In this document: positions 38,769 through 47,557 of the stretch, piece after piece
Position numbering within the stretch: the stretch's first letter is position 1
Layout of the letters: every line of letters starts with the position of its first letter
NCBI GenBank assembly: GCA_020341835.1
Contig: CP070838.1
Span: 2,524,611 to 2,578,828, forward strand
DNA: 54,218 nucleotides
From: Thiotrichales bacterium
GTDB taxonomy: Bacteria; Pseudomonadota; Gammaproteobacteria; SZUA-229
Direction of reading: 5' to 3'
Position numbers and translations under genes: made by a program
Notes under the pieces: generated by a model
Told to the model about the DNA's origin: nothing
What the model saw: the letters and a program-made list of their open reading frames with translations, nothing else
Databases searched by the model: none

Positions 38769-41021
38769 ATGTCTGATGAAATGAAGATTGGCGCATATAT
38801 CTGCAACGGTTGTGGTCTGGGCGAGCGCCTGGATTCAGGCCAGCTGGAGACAACAGCAACACGTGACGGCAAGGCGCAGGTTTGTCAGCAGCATGACTTC
38901 CTCTGCAGCGAGGCCGGTGTAAAAATGATCCAGGATGACATTGATAACGAAGGTGTTAACCGGGTTGTCATCGCGGCCTGTTCACGTCGTGCAAAGACCG
39001 ATGCATTCAATTTTGAAAATGTTTCCATCCATCGCGCGAACCTGCGTGAAGGTGTGATCTGGGTTCGTCCTGATACGGACGAGATGACCGAGACGACACA
39101 GGAGATGGCGGATGACTACATTCGTATGGCCTGCGCTGAAGCCAAGTTCAGCAAGATTCCGGAAAAGAGCGGCGAGCAGGGCATCAACAAGAACATCCTG
39201 ATCGTCGGTGGCGGTGTCGCTGGTATGAATGCTGCTCTGGAGGCTTCCAAAGCCGGTTATCCGTGTACCATCGTCGAAAAGAGCGCTGCTCTCGGTGGTG
39301 CGACAGCTCAGCTGTACAAGAAGATTCCGACGAAGGCGCCGTATGCTGATCCGGAGGATACCGGCGTTGATGAAATGATTGCCGCGGTTGAGGCCGACAG
39401 CAACATCACGGTTCATCTCAATTCAACGACAACCAACATCTCCGGCGCGCCCGGTCGTTTTGCTGCTGACATCAGTGCAGAAAGCGGCAGTACTGAAACC
39501 AGGGATTTCGGTGCGATCGTACAGGCCAGTGGTTTCACACCGTACGATGCCAACCAACTGCCTGAATTTGCCTATGGCAAGAACAAGGATGTTGTTACCC
39601 AGATGGAACTTGAAGCGCTGGCCAAAGAAGCCAACGGCGGCGCCATCAAGCGTCCGTCCGACGGCAAGGAAGTATCCAGTGTCCTGTTCATCCAGTGTGC
39701 CGGGCAGCGCAGCAAGAAAGAAGGTCATCTCGAGCATTGCTCCGGTTACTGCTGCAGCGCCAGCATCAAGCAGGCGATGTACTTCAAGGACCAGAATCCT
39801 GCAATCGATACCACCGTGCTTTACACTGACCTGCGCACCCCGGGTGCCGGCGGTGAGAACTTCTACCGCAGCGGCCAGCAGAAAGGCGTGATCTTTACCA
39901 AGGGGATCGCATCCGAAGTCGTCGATGGCGCCAACCCAACCGTCAAGTTCAAGGACCTGATCCTGGATGAAGACAACGACCTCGAAGTCGATATGGTCGT
40001 GCTGGCGACCGGTATGGTGCCGAATTCCGGCCAGCCAACCCGTGCCGAGCTGACCGATATGGACAGTGAAGATGCAGAGGCAGAGAAGGCGGGCGAAGAA
40101 GTCGAAATCAGGGTCGATGTCGAGTCTATTCTGAACCTGGATTATCGCCAGGGCAAAGACGTACCGCACATGGCCAACGGTTTTGCCGATTCGCACTTCA
40201 TCTGCTTCCCGTACGAAACCCAGCGTACCGGTATCTACACCGCCGGACCGACACGCCGCCCGATGGACTCCTACCAGGCGAGGGAAGATGCTGTTGGTGC
40301 CGCGATGCGTGCTATCTCGGAAGCTGAAAATGCCGGCCTCGGCCGCGCCGCGCACCCGCGCGTCGGTGACCTCAGCTTCCCGACCTTCCGCAAGGAAGGC
40401 TGTACCCAGTGCAAACGCTGTACCGTGGAATGCCCGTTCGGTGCCATCAACGAGGATGAAGAAGGCTATCCAATTTATAACGAGTCACGCTGCCGCCGAT
40501 GTGGTACCTGCATGGGTGCCTGTCCGGTACGTGTTATTTCGTTCGAGAACTACTCGGTCGACACCGTCGGTCAGCAGCTCAAGAACGTCGATATTCCCGA
40601 CGAGTTTGATGAAAAGCCACGCATCCTGGTTCTGGCCTGCGAAAACGATGCCTATCCGGCACTCGATATGGCGGCCCAGAACAGGCTCGAATACAGTGCG
40701 TTTGCCCGCATCATTCCGGTACGCTGTCTCGGCTCGACCAGCCTGAGCTGGATCACGGACTCGCTGAACAGCGGTTTTGACGGCATTGTCCTGATGGGTT
40801 GTCCGAGTGGTGATAACTATCAGTGTCACTTCGTCAAAGGTTCATTGATGGCGCAGGAGCGTATGTCCAAGGTCGGTGACACACTGGAGACGCTGAACCT
40901 TGAAAAAGAACGTGTGCAGACATTTGAAATATCGATAACTGATATTCATCGCGTACCGCAGATTATTAACGAAATGGCCGAAACGATCGAACAGATCGGC
41001 ATGAGCCCCTTCAAGTTCTAA
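38769..41021 (+). CDS. qmoB: QmoB-like/HdrA-MvhD-type FAD-iron-sulfur subunit
   Basis: 750 residues in three parts. An N-terminal HdrA-like region starts with YICNGCGLGERLDSG. An FAD domain opens with NILIVGGGVAGMNAAL (about 143-158). Two ferredoxin [4Fe-4S] motifs follow, CTQCKRCTVECPFGA and CRRCGTCMGACPVRV (about 546-595). The C-terminal ~130 residues form an MvhD domain with conserved cysteines in VLACEND, PVRCLGS and MGCPSGDNYQC. In Hdr/Mvh systems, MvhD domains pass electrons between a donor and HdrA-type flavins. The direction here is inferred. Confidence 0.9.
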   Translation: MSDEMKIGAYICNGCGLGERLDSGQLETTATRDGKAQVCQQHDFLCSEAGVKMIQDDIDNEGVNRVVIAACSRRAKTDAFNFENVSIHRANLREGVIWVRPDTDEMTETTQEMADDYIRMACAEAKFSKIPEKSGEQGINKNILIVGGGVAGMNAALEASKAGYPCTIVEKSAALGGATAQLYKKIPTKAPYADPEDTGVDEMIAAVEADSNITVHLNSTTTNISGAPGRFAADISAESGSTETRDFGAIVQASGFTPYDANQLPEFAYGKNKDVVTQMELEALAKEANGGAIKRPSDGKEVSSVLFIQCAGQRSKKEGHLEHCSGYCCSASIKQAMYFKDQNPAIDTTVLYTDLRTPGAGGENFYRSGQQKGVIFTKGIASEVVDGANPTVKFKDLILDEDNDLEVDMVVLATGMVPNSGQPTRAELTDMDSEDAEAEKAGEEVEIRVDVESILNLDYRQGKDVPHMANGFADSHFICFPYETQRTGIYTAGPTRRPMDSYQAREDAVGAAMRAISEAENAGLGRAAHPRVGDLSFPTFRKEGCTQCKRCTVECPFGAINEDEEGYPIYNESRCRRCGTCMGACPVRVISFENYSVDTVGQQLKNVDIPDEFDEKPRILVLACENDAYPALDMAAQNRLEYSAFARIIPVRCLGSTSLSWITDSLNSGFDGIVLMGCPSGDNYQCHFVKGSLMAQERMSKVGDTLETLNLEKERVQTFEISITDIHRVPQIINEMAETIEQIGMSPFKF

Positions 41022-41046
41022 GAGGACAGTTTGAGGAATAGTTACC

Positions 41047-41664
41047 ATGAGTGATACGAATACAAGTATGGTAGAAAAATACCGCAATAACTTCCTCAAG
41101 GAAGTTGAAGCCAATGTCGAAGAAGGCGAATGGGTGAAAATGTGCATGCAGTGCGGTGTCTGCTCCGGTTCATGCCCGCTGGGTCCGCACTGGGATCACC
41201 CGCCGCAGGAACTGTTCATGATGATTCGCGCCGGCAAGCGCGATGAAGTGCTGGAGTCGACGTCCATGTGGATGTGTACTTCCTGCTACAACTGCATTGT
41301 GCGCTGCCCGCGTGAACTGCCGATAACGCATATCATGCACGGACTCGCACACTACGCTACACGTCTTGGCATCGAGCCCAAGAACCAGCCGACACGCAAG
41401 TTTGCCCAGTTGTTCTGGGACAACCTGGCCAGGAACGGCCGCGTCAACGAGCTCAAGCTGGGTATCAGTCTTTACTTCATGAACGGTATTGTCGAAGGTA
41501 TCAAGACAGCACTGGGCATGGCCGGCATCGGCATGGGCATGGTCAAGACCAAGCGAATGAACCCGATGGAAATCCTCGGCGGTCACACCGTCAAGGACAA
41601 GAAAGGCTTCCAGGCAATGATCAAGAAAGCCCAGGAACTCGAAGCGGCGCGCGTCGATAACTAG
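41047..41664 (+). CDS. hdrC: HdrC-like iron-sulfur subunit
   Basis: 205 residues with two [4Fe-4S] ferredoxin motifs: CMQCGVCSGSCPLG (about 34-47) and CTSCYNCIVRCPREL (about 76-90). The rest is mostly helical, with no clear membrane helix, so this is a soluble HdrC and not the heme b membrane fusion QmoC. It starts 25 bases after qmoB and is followed by hdrB after 17 bases. Confidence 0.92.
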   Translation: MSDTNTSMVEKYRNNFLKEVEANVEEGEWVKMCMQCGVCSGSCPLGPHWDHPPQELFMMIRAGKRDEVLESTSMWMCTSCYNCIVRCPRELPITHIMHGLAHYATRLGIEPKNQPTRKFAQLFWDNLARNGRVNELKLGISLYFMNGIVEGIKTALGMAGIGMGMVKTKRMNPMEILGGHTVKDKKGFQAMIKKAQELEAARVDN

Positions 41665-41681
41665 AGGCAGGTATTAACATA

Positions 41682-42581
41682 ATGGCTACTAAAGAATATT
41701 CATTTTATCCGGGTTGTTCATCTCAGGAAGGTGCTTCATCTTCGAACTACCTGAAGTCAGTTAACACGATGTGTGAAGTGCTTGATATCAAGCTCAATAC
41801 CATCCCTGACTGGAACTGCTGCTCGGCCTCTATCGGCTACTGCGGTGGTGGCGAACTGCCTCGTCTGGCGCTGTCGGCACGTAATATCGCCCTGTCAGAA
41901 CAGCACAATGCCGGCCAGGACATTGTCGCTACCTGTGCTGCCTGCTGGCTCGCGACCAAGGAAACGCAGGAACGTCTTGAAATGGATGGCGACCTGATGG
42001 CTGAGACCAACCAGGCCCTGTCAGAAGCAGGTCTGACGCTGAAAAACGAAAACAAGATTCGTCACATGGTTGAAGTGCTGATCGAAGACCTCGGTTATGA
42101 TGAACTGGGCAAGCACGTAACCAAACCGCTCGAAGGCATCAAGATTGCCGGTTACGTCGGTTGCCAGACCAACCGTCCTTTCGGTATCGAAGGCGAGTCG
42201 TTTGAAAATCCAAAGTACCTGGACAAGTTTATCGAAACCATGGGCGCAGAGCCTGTTGAGAAGTATGACAAGAAGGTTTCATGCTGTGGCGGTGCGCTGG
42301 CATTCTCCGAGCCCGAGAAGTCACAGGCATTGATCAAGGACATCATCGAGGCGGCTTACGATGGCGGTGCAGACATGATTGTGACACCGTGCCCGGTTTG
42401 CCAGATGAATGTTGAAGTTTACCAGGACAAGATCAATGCCAAGTATGGTACCAAGTTCAGTATTCCGGTGACCTATTACAGTACCTTGATGTCGGTTGCT
42501 TATGGCAAGAGCGGCAAGGAGGCCGGTCTCGACGGTCAGATTATTCCAGCGAAGAAGCTGGAAGATATCGCCGGCAAGTAA
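41682..42581 (+). CDS. hdrB: HdrB-like catalytic subunit with two CCG domains
   Basis: 299 residues with two complete cysteine-rich (CCG) domains. The first has C11 in YPGCSSQEG, the pair in NCCSASIGYCGG, and CAAC. The second has YVGCQTN, SCCGGALAFSEPEK and CPVC. In methanogen HdrB these bind two noncubane [4Fe-4S] clusters that cleave the heterodisulfide, so the catalytic residues are retained here. The physiological disulfide or polysulfide substrate is unknown. A terminator follows at 42643. Confidence 0.92.
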   Translation: MATKEYSFYPGCSSQEGASSSNYLKSVNTMCEVLDIKLNTIPDWNCCSASIGYCGGGELPRLALSARNIALSEQHNAGQDIVATCAACWLATKETQERLEMDGDLMAETNQALSEAGLTLKNENKIRHMVEVLIEDLGYDELGKHVTKPLEGIKIAGYVGCQTNRPFGIEGESFENPKYLDKFIETMGAEPVEKYDKKVSCCGGALAFSEPEKSQALIKDIIEAAYDGGADMIVTPCPVCQMNVEVYQDKINAKYGTKFSIPVTYYSTLMSVAYGKSGKEAGLDGQIIPAKKLEDIAGK

Positions 42582-42642
42582 AAACCGGAAAATAGGCTAT
42601 AGTCAGTTTATTAATAATAATAATTTTTAACAATAATAACTG

Positions 42643-42669
42643 AAGCCCGGCTTGTCCGGGCTTTTTATT
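42643..42669 (+). terminator. Intrinsic terminator after hdrB
   Basis: AAGCCCGG-CTTGT-CCGGGCTT followed by TTTATTT. It closes the qmoAB-hdrCB transcript and separates it from nnrS. Confidence 0.92.
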
Positions 42670-42714
42670 TGGCCGGATTCAGCCAGATGCCATCAATCAT
42701 CCAGGCTTACTGTC

Positions 42715-42728
42715 TTGATAAAGGTCAA
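42715..42728 (+). promoter_or_regulatory. FNR/Dnr-type box upstream of nnrS
   Basis: TTGATAAAGGTCAA matches the FNR consensus TTGAT-N4-ATCAA at nine of ten defined bases. It lies 74 bases before the ATG at 42789. CRP/FNR-family NO or oxygen sensors commonly control nnrS genes. A precise -10 at the expected spacing is not clear here. Confidence 0.7.
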
Positions 42729-42788
42729 AGAGTATTGCGGAAATTCATGTAAAAGTGCACTCCGGCTTGAGTGGCTTTTCGATATTCG

Positions 42789-43982
42789 ATGATCAATCTT
42801 GAACCAGAAGTTGTGACCGGCGTACCGTTGTTCCGGCTGGCCTTCCGGCCGTTTTTTCTCGGTGCCGGCATCTTTGCCGTGCTGTCTGTTTCTGTCTGGA
42901 CGGCTGTTTATTTCCATGGCATGAACACCAGCTTTTCGGGGATGGATGCGGTCACCTGGCACGCGCATGAAATGATTTTCGGTTATGCCATGGCGGTGAT
43001 CGCAGGTTTCCTGTTGACAGCCATCAAGAACTGGACGGGACAGCAAACCCTGCGAGGTCCAGGACTGGCCGTACTGTTTGTTCTCTGGCTGCTGGCCCGT
43101 ATCATCCCTCTGAGCGGTGTAGCCGTGCCACTGGTTGTACTGGCCATCATTGATTTACTGTTCATGCTGATGCTTGTCTGGGCAGCCACTATGCCGGTAC
43201 TGAAAGTCAAACAGTACAAGCAGATGGGTGTAGTCTCGAAAATCGTTCTGCTGATGTTGAGTAATCTGCTGTTCTACCTGGGTGCCGGCGGTGTTATCGA
43301 GGATGGTGAACGCATGGGTCTGTACTCGGGCCTTTACATGGTAATCGCCCTGTTACTCGTCATGGCAAGGCGCGTCATACCTTTTTTTATAGAAAAGGGT
43401 ATCGATCACAAGGCCGAGATCAAGAACCGGCTCTGGGTGGATATGGCCAGCCTGGTCTTTCTGATCCTGTTGTGGCTCCTGGATGTGTTTACGACCCTGA
43501 CCACCGCCGTTTCGGTTGCGGCCGGTGTACTGGCGGGACTGCACCTGATACGTATGGCAGGCTGGTACACGAACCAGATCTGGCGCAAGCCGCTGTTATG
43601 GGTGCTTTATATCGCCTACGCCTCGCTGGTGGCGGGTTTTGCACTGAAGTGTGTCGAGCCATGGCTGGAGGTCTCTCCCTTTCTCGCGGTGCACGCATTC
43701 GCCTATGGCGGCATCGGCGTGATGACCCTTGGTATGATGTCACGCGTGATACTTGGTCATACCGGTAGAAATGTGTTCGAACCGCCACCGGTCCTTTTCT
43801 GGTGTTTTGCCCTGCTGATAGGCGGGGCCGTGATCAGGATCTTCTTCCCGTTAATCAGTATGGACCACTACAGCTACTGGATCGGACTGTCACAGCTGTT
43901 GTGGATTGCCTCGTTTCTGCTGTTCCTGGTCGTCTATGCGCCGATGCTGGTAAAGACGAGGGTCGATGGCAGGGACGGGTGA
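42789..43982 (+). CDS. nnrS: NnrS-family heme/copper membrane protein
   Basis: 397 residues with about 12 membrane helices. It begins EPEVVTGVPLFRLAFRPFF, the typical NnrS start, and carries histidines in HAHEMIFGYAMAV. NnrS proteins protect against nitrosative stress during denitrification. The ATG at 42789 is preferred; a GTG at 42771 would add six residues but leaves little room after the FNR-like box. It stands alone between the hdrB terminator and a repeat region. Confidence 0.9.
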   Translation: MINLEPEVVTGVPLFRLAFRPFFLGAGIFAVLSVSVWTAVYFHGMNTSFSGMDAVTWHAHEMIFGYAMAVIAGFLLTAIKNWTGQQTLRGPGLAVLFVLWLLARIIPLSGVAVPLVVLAIIDLLFMLMLVWAATMPVLKVKQYKQMGVVSKIVLLMLSNLLFYLGAGGVIEDGERMGLYSGLYMVIALLLVMARRVIPFFIEKGIDHKAEIKNRLWVDMASLVFLILLWLLDVFTTLTTAVSVAAGVLAGLHLIRMAGWYTNQIWRKPLLWVLYIAYASLVAGFALKCVEPWLEVSPFLAVHAFAYGGIGVMTLGMMSRVILGHTGRNVFEPPPVLFWCFALLIGGAVIRIFFPLISMDHYSYWIGLSQLLWIASFLLFLVVYAPMLVKTRVDGRDG

Positions 43983-44298
43983 GCTTCAGTATCAAGCAGG
44001 GGGGTGATGCACAGATTTCTTTTCATGGCTGTAGGAGCGGCTTCAGCCGCGAATCAACCCTGATTAGCGGAAAATTTACTCAGACTTTTAGTCCACAGAT
44101 GAACGCAGATAAACGCGGATGTATTTTGCATTCACCGCATTACGAAACAGAAATGCGCCTGATTCGAAATAAGATCAAAAACATCTGTGTTTATCTGTGT
44201 TCATCTGTGGACCAAATATAAGTCTATGCGCCTGAATGTCGTTCGCGGTTGAAGCCGCTCCTGCGAAATGTCCCGCAGGGCAGGCGATACGCCAGCAT
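43983..44298. other. Intergenic region filled by a composite repeat
   Basis: The 316 bases between nnrS and the convergent hydrogenase operon contain no plausible gene. Most of the span is the composite inverted repeat listed at 44031-44264. No promoter is expected because both flanking genes end here. Confidence 0.8.
44031..44264. repeat. REP/BIME-like pair, copy 3, enclosing a second inverted repeat
   Basis: The outer arms 44031-44053 (core GGAGCGGCTTCAGCCGCGAA) and 44242-44264 are reverse complements at 21 of 23 positions. Inside, 44082-44122 (AGTCCACAGATGAACGCAGA...) and 44181-44225 (...TGTTCATCTGTGGAC) form another inverted repeat built from ACAGATGAACNCAGATAAAC units. A direct repeat ATGCGCCTGA also occurs at 44153 and 44226. 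The nested symmetry looks like an insertion of one small palindromic element into another, or a MITE-like unit. Confidence 0.8.
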
Positions 44299-44493
44299 TT
44301 ATTTTTTACGTAGCGCGTATACCGTGTATGCCACAGCGCCAACAGCAAGCAACGCGATGATATGCTCGACATGCAGCAGGCCGTGGACAGATTCTTCTGC
44401 GATATGTCCGGGGTGTGCATAGACAGCGGGGCAGCCCGCTGCAGAAGCAAAGATCAGCGCAGACAGTTGTTTGAAAGGTTTCGCGAATTTCAT
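44299..44493 (-). CDS. HupE-like histidine-containing microprotein
   Basis: 64 residues. An N-terminal signal peptide (to about ...AVYA) precedes HPGHIAEESVHGLLHVEHIIALLAVG, a short membrane helix and a C-terminal RKK. The HPGH start and the LLHxxHIxALLAVG helix resemble the first helix of HupE/UreJ nickel transporters (HPLSGLDHLLAMLAVG), but the remaining helices are missing. It is the last gene of the hydrogenase operon, 19 bases after hydL, so a role in nickel supply or hydrogenase assembly is inferred from position and histidines. Confidence 0.7.
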   Translation of the reverse strand: MKFAKPFKQLSALIFASAAGCPAVYAHPGHIAEESVHGLLHVEHIIALLAVGAVAYTVYALRKK

Positions 44494-44512
44494 TAATCGG
44501 CTCCGGTATCTG

Positions 44513-46243
44513 TTAACGCACTTTAACGGTTGTCAGTTCTTCACCATCAGGGTCGGTCAAGTGTACGGCACAGGCAATACACGGATCGAAACTGTGGATG
44601 GTGCGCAAGATTTCAACAGGCTGTTCGGGATCATGCAGGGTGTGATTGTCCTGCAGTGCAGCTTCATACGCCCCCGGTTGTCCGCTTGCATCTCTGGGTC
44701 CGGCATTCCATGTGCTCGGTACCACGGCCTGGTAATTCTTGATCTTCTGATTTTCTATCACGATCCAGTGAGCCAGTGCCCCTCGGGGTGCCTCCATGTA
44801 ACCAACACCGCGCGCACTCGTCGGCCAGCTTGATGGTTCCCACAGGTCCTGGTTGAAGGTCCGGGTATCACCGGCTTTGATGTTGGCGATAAGATCGTCA
44901 TACCAGGTCTGCATGGTGTCAGCAAAGATCTTGGTTTCAAGGCCGCGTGCCGCCGTCCGACCCAGTGTAGAGAACAGTGCGGTCACCGGTACGTCCAGAG
45001 TATTCAGCGTCAGGTTGACCAGTTCCTTGGCCTGTTCATTACCGGTGGCGTACAGCATCAACACACGAGAGAGCGGCCCGACTTCCATCGCATTACCTTT
45101 CCAGCGCGGTGACTTGAGCCATGAATAGGATTCTTCCACGTTCAGATGTGAATACGGCGGTTTTGGTCCGGTGTAGTTCAGGTTGGTTTCACCGTCATAG
45201 GGATGCAGCGGCTGGTTTTTGCCGCCGTTATAGTCGTACCAGGAATGGGCCACGTATTCCTGAATCTGGCTGGGATCGTTCATATCGACTTCGTGTACCG
45301 TTGTGATATCACGGTTCAGGATAGCGCCTGGCGGAACCAGGTAGGATGAAGTATCAGCCATACCCTTGCCGGCCTGGGGGAAGTCGCCATAGGTCAGGAA
45401 GTTACCGAGTCCTTCACCGCGTGAGCCCCAGTCCTTGTAAAAGCCCGCGATCGCCAGCAGGTCAGGGATATAGACCTGGTCAACGAAGGTCCTCATCTGG
45501 TTGATGATGTCCTGGACCTGCGACAGGCGTTTGGAATTGATTGCCGAATCAGAGTTCAGGTCGATCGGCGACGCAACACCGCCGACAAGGAAGTTCGGAT
45601 GCGGGTTCTTGCCGCCGAATATGGTGTGCAGTTGGGCGACATCACGTTGCCAGCTGAGGGCTTCAAGGTAATGGGCAACCGCCATCAGGTTGGCTTCGGG
45701 CGGCAGCTTGTAGGCCGGGTGTCCCCAGTAAGCCTTGGCAAAGATGCCGAGCTGCCCGGCTTCGACGAAGTCTTTCAGCTTCTTCTTCATGTCCGAAAAG
45801 TAGCCCGGTGAAGACTTCGGATAGTTGCTCAATGACTGTGCCAGGTCCGATGTTGCCTTGGGGTCGGCACTCAGGGCCGATACCACGTCCACCCAGTCCA
45901 GTGCATGCAGGTGATAGAAATGCATGACATGGTCATGAATGTACTGTGCCCCGTTCATCAGGTTGCGGATCAGTTCTGCATTGGGCGGAATAGGATACTT
46001 CAGTGCATCTTCAACCGAACGGATGGAGGCCAGGCCATGTACCAGTGTGCAGACACCGCAGATACGCTGCGCAAAGGCCCATGCGTCTCTGGGATCCCGG
46101 CCTTGTAGAATGACTTCGATACCACGCACCATCGTGCCTGACGAATAGGCGCTCTCAATCTTGTCGCCGTTCATTTGCGCTTCGATACGAAGGTGACCCT
46201 CGATGCGGGTTATCGGGTCAACTACAACTCTTTCATTGGACAT
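44513..46243 (-). CDS. hydL: [NiFe] hydrogenase large subunit (group 1, Isp type)
   Basis: 576 residues carrying the NiFe(CN)2CO active site. The N-terminal nickel-ligand motif is RICGVC with C62 and C65. The C-terminal motif is DPCIACAVH at 553-561 with C555 and C558. A 15-residue tail after H561 (LTDPDGEELTTVKVR) is the maturation extension removed by the HyaD-type protease. It begins DPITRIEGHLRIEAQ. The order hydS-isp1-isp2-hydL matches the Allochromatium/Thiocapsa-type membrane hydrogenases (group 1e). Electrons are expected to go to Isp1/Isp2 and on to quinone or Hdr-type acceptors. Confidence 0.96.
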   Translation of the reverse strand: MSNERVVVDPITRIEGHLRIEAQMNGDKIESAYSSGTMVRGIEVILQGRDPRDAWAFAQRICGVCTLVHGLASIRSVEDALKYPIPPNAELIRNLMNGAQYIHDHVMHFYHLHALDWVDVVSALSADPKATSDLAQSLSNYPKSSPGYFSDMKKKLKDFVEAGQLGIFAKAYWGHPAYKLPPEANLMAVAHYLEALSWQRDVAQLHTIFGGKNPHPNFLVGGVASPIDLNSDSAINSKRLSQVQDIINQMRTFVDQVYIPDLLAIAGFYKDWGSRGEGLGNFLTYGDFPQAGKGMADTSSYLVPPGAILNRDITTVHEVDMNDPSQIQEYVAHSWYDYNGGKNQPLHPYDGETNLNYTGPKPPYSHLNVEESYSWLKSPRWKGNAMEVGPLSRVLMLYATGNEQAKELVNLTLNTLDVPVTALFSTLGRTAARGLETKIFADTMQTWYDDLIANIKAGDTRTFNQDLWEPSSWPTSARGVGYMEAPRGALAHWIVIENQKIKNYQAVVPSTWNAGPRDASGQPGAYEAALQDNHTLHDPEQPVEILRTIHSFDPCIACAVHLTDPDGEELTTVKVR

Positions 46244-46297
46244 GTTTGTGATCTCTCTTTATGAATTCAGATAATCAAGCTGGATCGGGCAGCTTTG

Positions 46298-47557
46298 CTA
46301 GCTTTCATCCAGGTTTTCGGCCAGTGTTTCAGTCAGGCTGAGTACCGGCAGTTCCATGTGATATTCCTCGAGACCATCTTCGAGATGAATGCGGCAATTC
46401 GAACAGGCCGAAATCATGCCATCGACATGGATTGCATCTAGCTGATCTTTCTTGCGCTGGAACACCCGCAGTCGTATTTCATCGGCGCGTTCATTGGAGC
46501 TGACGCCGCCGCCGGCACCGCAGCACCAGTTCATCTTGCCGGGGTCCGGCATTTCGACGAAATTGTCCGCAAACATGCCGATCAGGTTCCTCGGTTCGTC
46601 GATTACACCGCCGCGCCGTGAGATCTGGCAGGGATCGTGGTAGGTCAGGCGATCCTTTAACCGGCCCTTCACCCGCAGACGGTCCTTTTTTCGCAGGTCG
46701 TCGAGCAACTCGAGTATGTGTACGACCTTGAAGTCATAGGACTTGCCGATCAGGTTCGGCCCTTCCCAGCGGATCGCCATGTAGGCGTGGCCGCATTCAG
46801 GACTGATGACGTTCTTGACCTTGAGTTTCGCCGCGGCATCGACGATGCGCTGCACCAGTTCGGCTGCGATATCCGAGGAGCCGATCTGGATGCCGCTGTT
46901 GGTAGCCTCGAACGCATCTGACGAGATGGTCCAGCTGACGCCGGCATGCTTGAAAATCTTCGCCACCGCTTCGATGAACTCCGGGAAATTCATGATTTCC
47001 ATCGATGACAGCAGCAGCATGTAATCGGCACCTTCAACATCGACCGGGATCGTCATGCCGGTATCATTTTCAACATGTGCAATCTGGGCCTGCAGCGCCG
47101 GCAGCTTCACACCCATCGGGCTGCCGATGGTAACCGCGCGCTTGGTGGCGCCGATCAGCCCCGGTGGCGCGTGCCCGGAGGCGGCCATGCCTTCGCGCGT
47201 TTTGCGGATCATATCGGTGATGTCGTTGCCGACCGGGCAGACCATGGAACAGCGGCCGCACAGGGTGCAGCTGTCGTAGATCAGCGTTTCCCATTCAGCC
47301 AGCATGTCGTCGGTCACTTTTTTACCGAAGCCGAATATCTTGCCCAGTCGTCCCAGCAGTGTGTATTCCTGTCGCCAGACGCGGCGCAGCGGTTCGGTTT
47401 TATTGATCGGTGTACGTTCCGGCGCACCGGTCTCGGTGAAGAACAGGCAGGCTTCGGAACACATGCCGCAGTGGACACAACTGCTGAAGAAGGAAGCGAC
47501 CGAGGCGTCGACCTGTTCCTTCAGTGCGTTGTAGCCTTTTTCAAAGGACGCGCTCAT
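46298..47557 (-). CDS. isp2: Isp2, HdrD-like iron-sulfur protein of the hydrogenase
   Basis: 419 residues. Two ferredoxin motifs near the N-terminus (CVHCGMCSEAC, about 27-37, and CTLCGRCSMVCPVG, about 96-109) are followed by CCG-type cysteine domains, the second complete with DPCQ, WCCGAGGG and CSNC. The layout is HdrC plus HdrB fused, as in Isp2. It overlaps isp1 by four bases and lies 54 bases before hydL. It presumably receives electrons from hydrogenase through Isp1, or passes them to a disulfide-like acceptor. Confidence 0.9.
   Translation of the reverse strand: MSASFEKGYNALKEQVDASVASFFSSCVHCGMCSEACLFFTETGAPERTPINKTEPLRRVWRQEYTLLGRLGKIFGFGKKVTDDMLAEWETLIYDSCTLCGRCSMVCPVGNDITDMIRKTREGMAASGHAPPGLIGATKRAVTIGSPMGVKLPALQAQIAHVENDTGMTIPVDVEGADYMLLLSSMEIMNFPEFIEAVAKIFKHAGVSWTISSDAFEATNSGIQIGSSDIAAELVQRIVDAAAKLKVKNVISPECGHAYMAIRWEGPNLIGKSYDFKVVHILELLDDLRKKDRLRVKGRLKDRLTYHDPCQISRRGGVIDEPRNLIGMFADNFVEMPDPGKMNWCCGAGGGVSSNERADEIRLRVFQRKKDQLDAIHVDGMISACSNCRIHLEDGLEEYHMELPVLSLTETLAENLDES

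Noticed and set aside
39423-40355. Minus-strand open frame of 310 codons opposite qmoB
   Set aside because: It is fully antisense to the clear qmoB frame with its conserved motifs, and no family features are seen.
43802-44221. Plus-strand open frame from within nnrS into the repeat region
   Set aside because: It begins out of frame inside nnrS and its second half is translated repeat DNA.
44082-44225. Possible CRISPR-like repeats
   Set aside because: The units are in inverted rather than direct orientation, differ in sequence and have no regular unique spacers; no cas genes are nearby.
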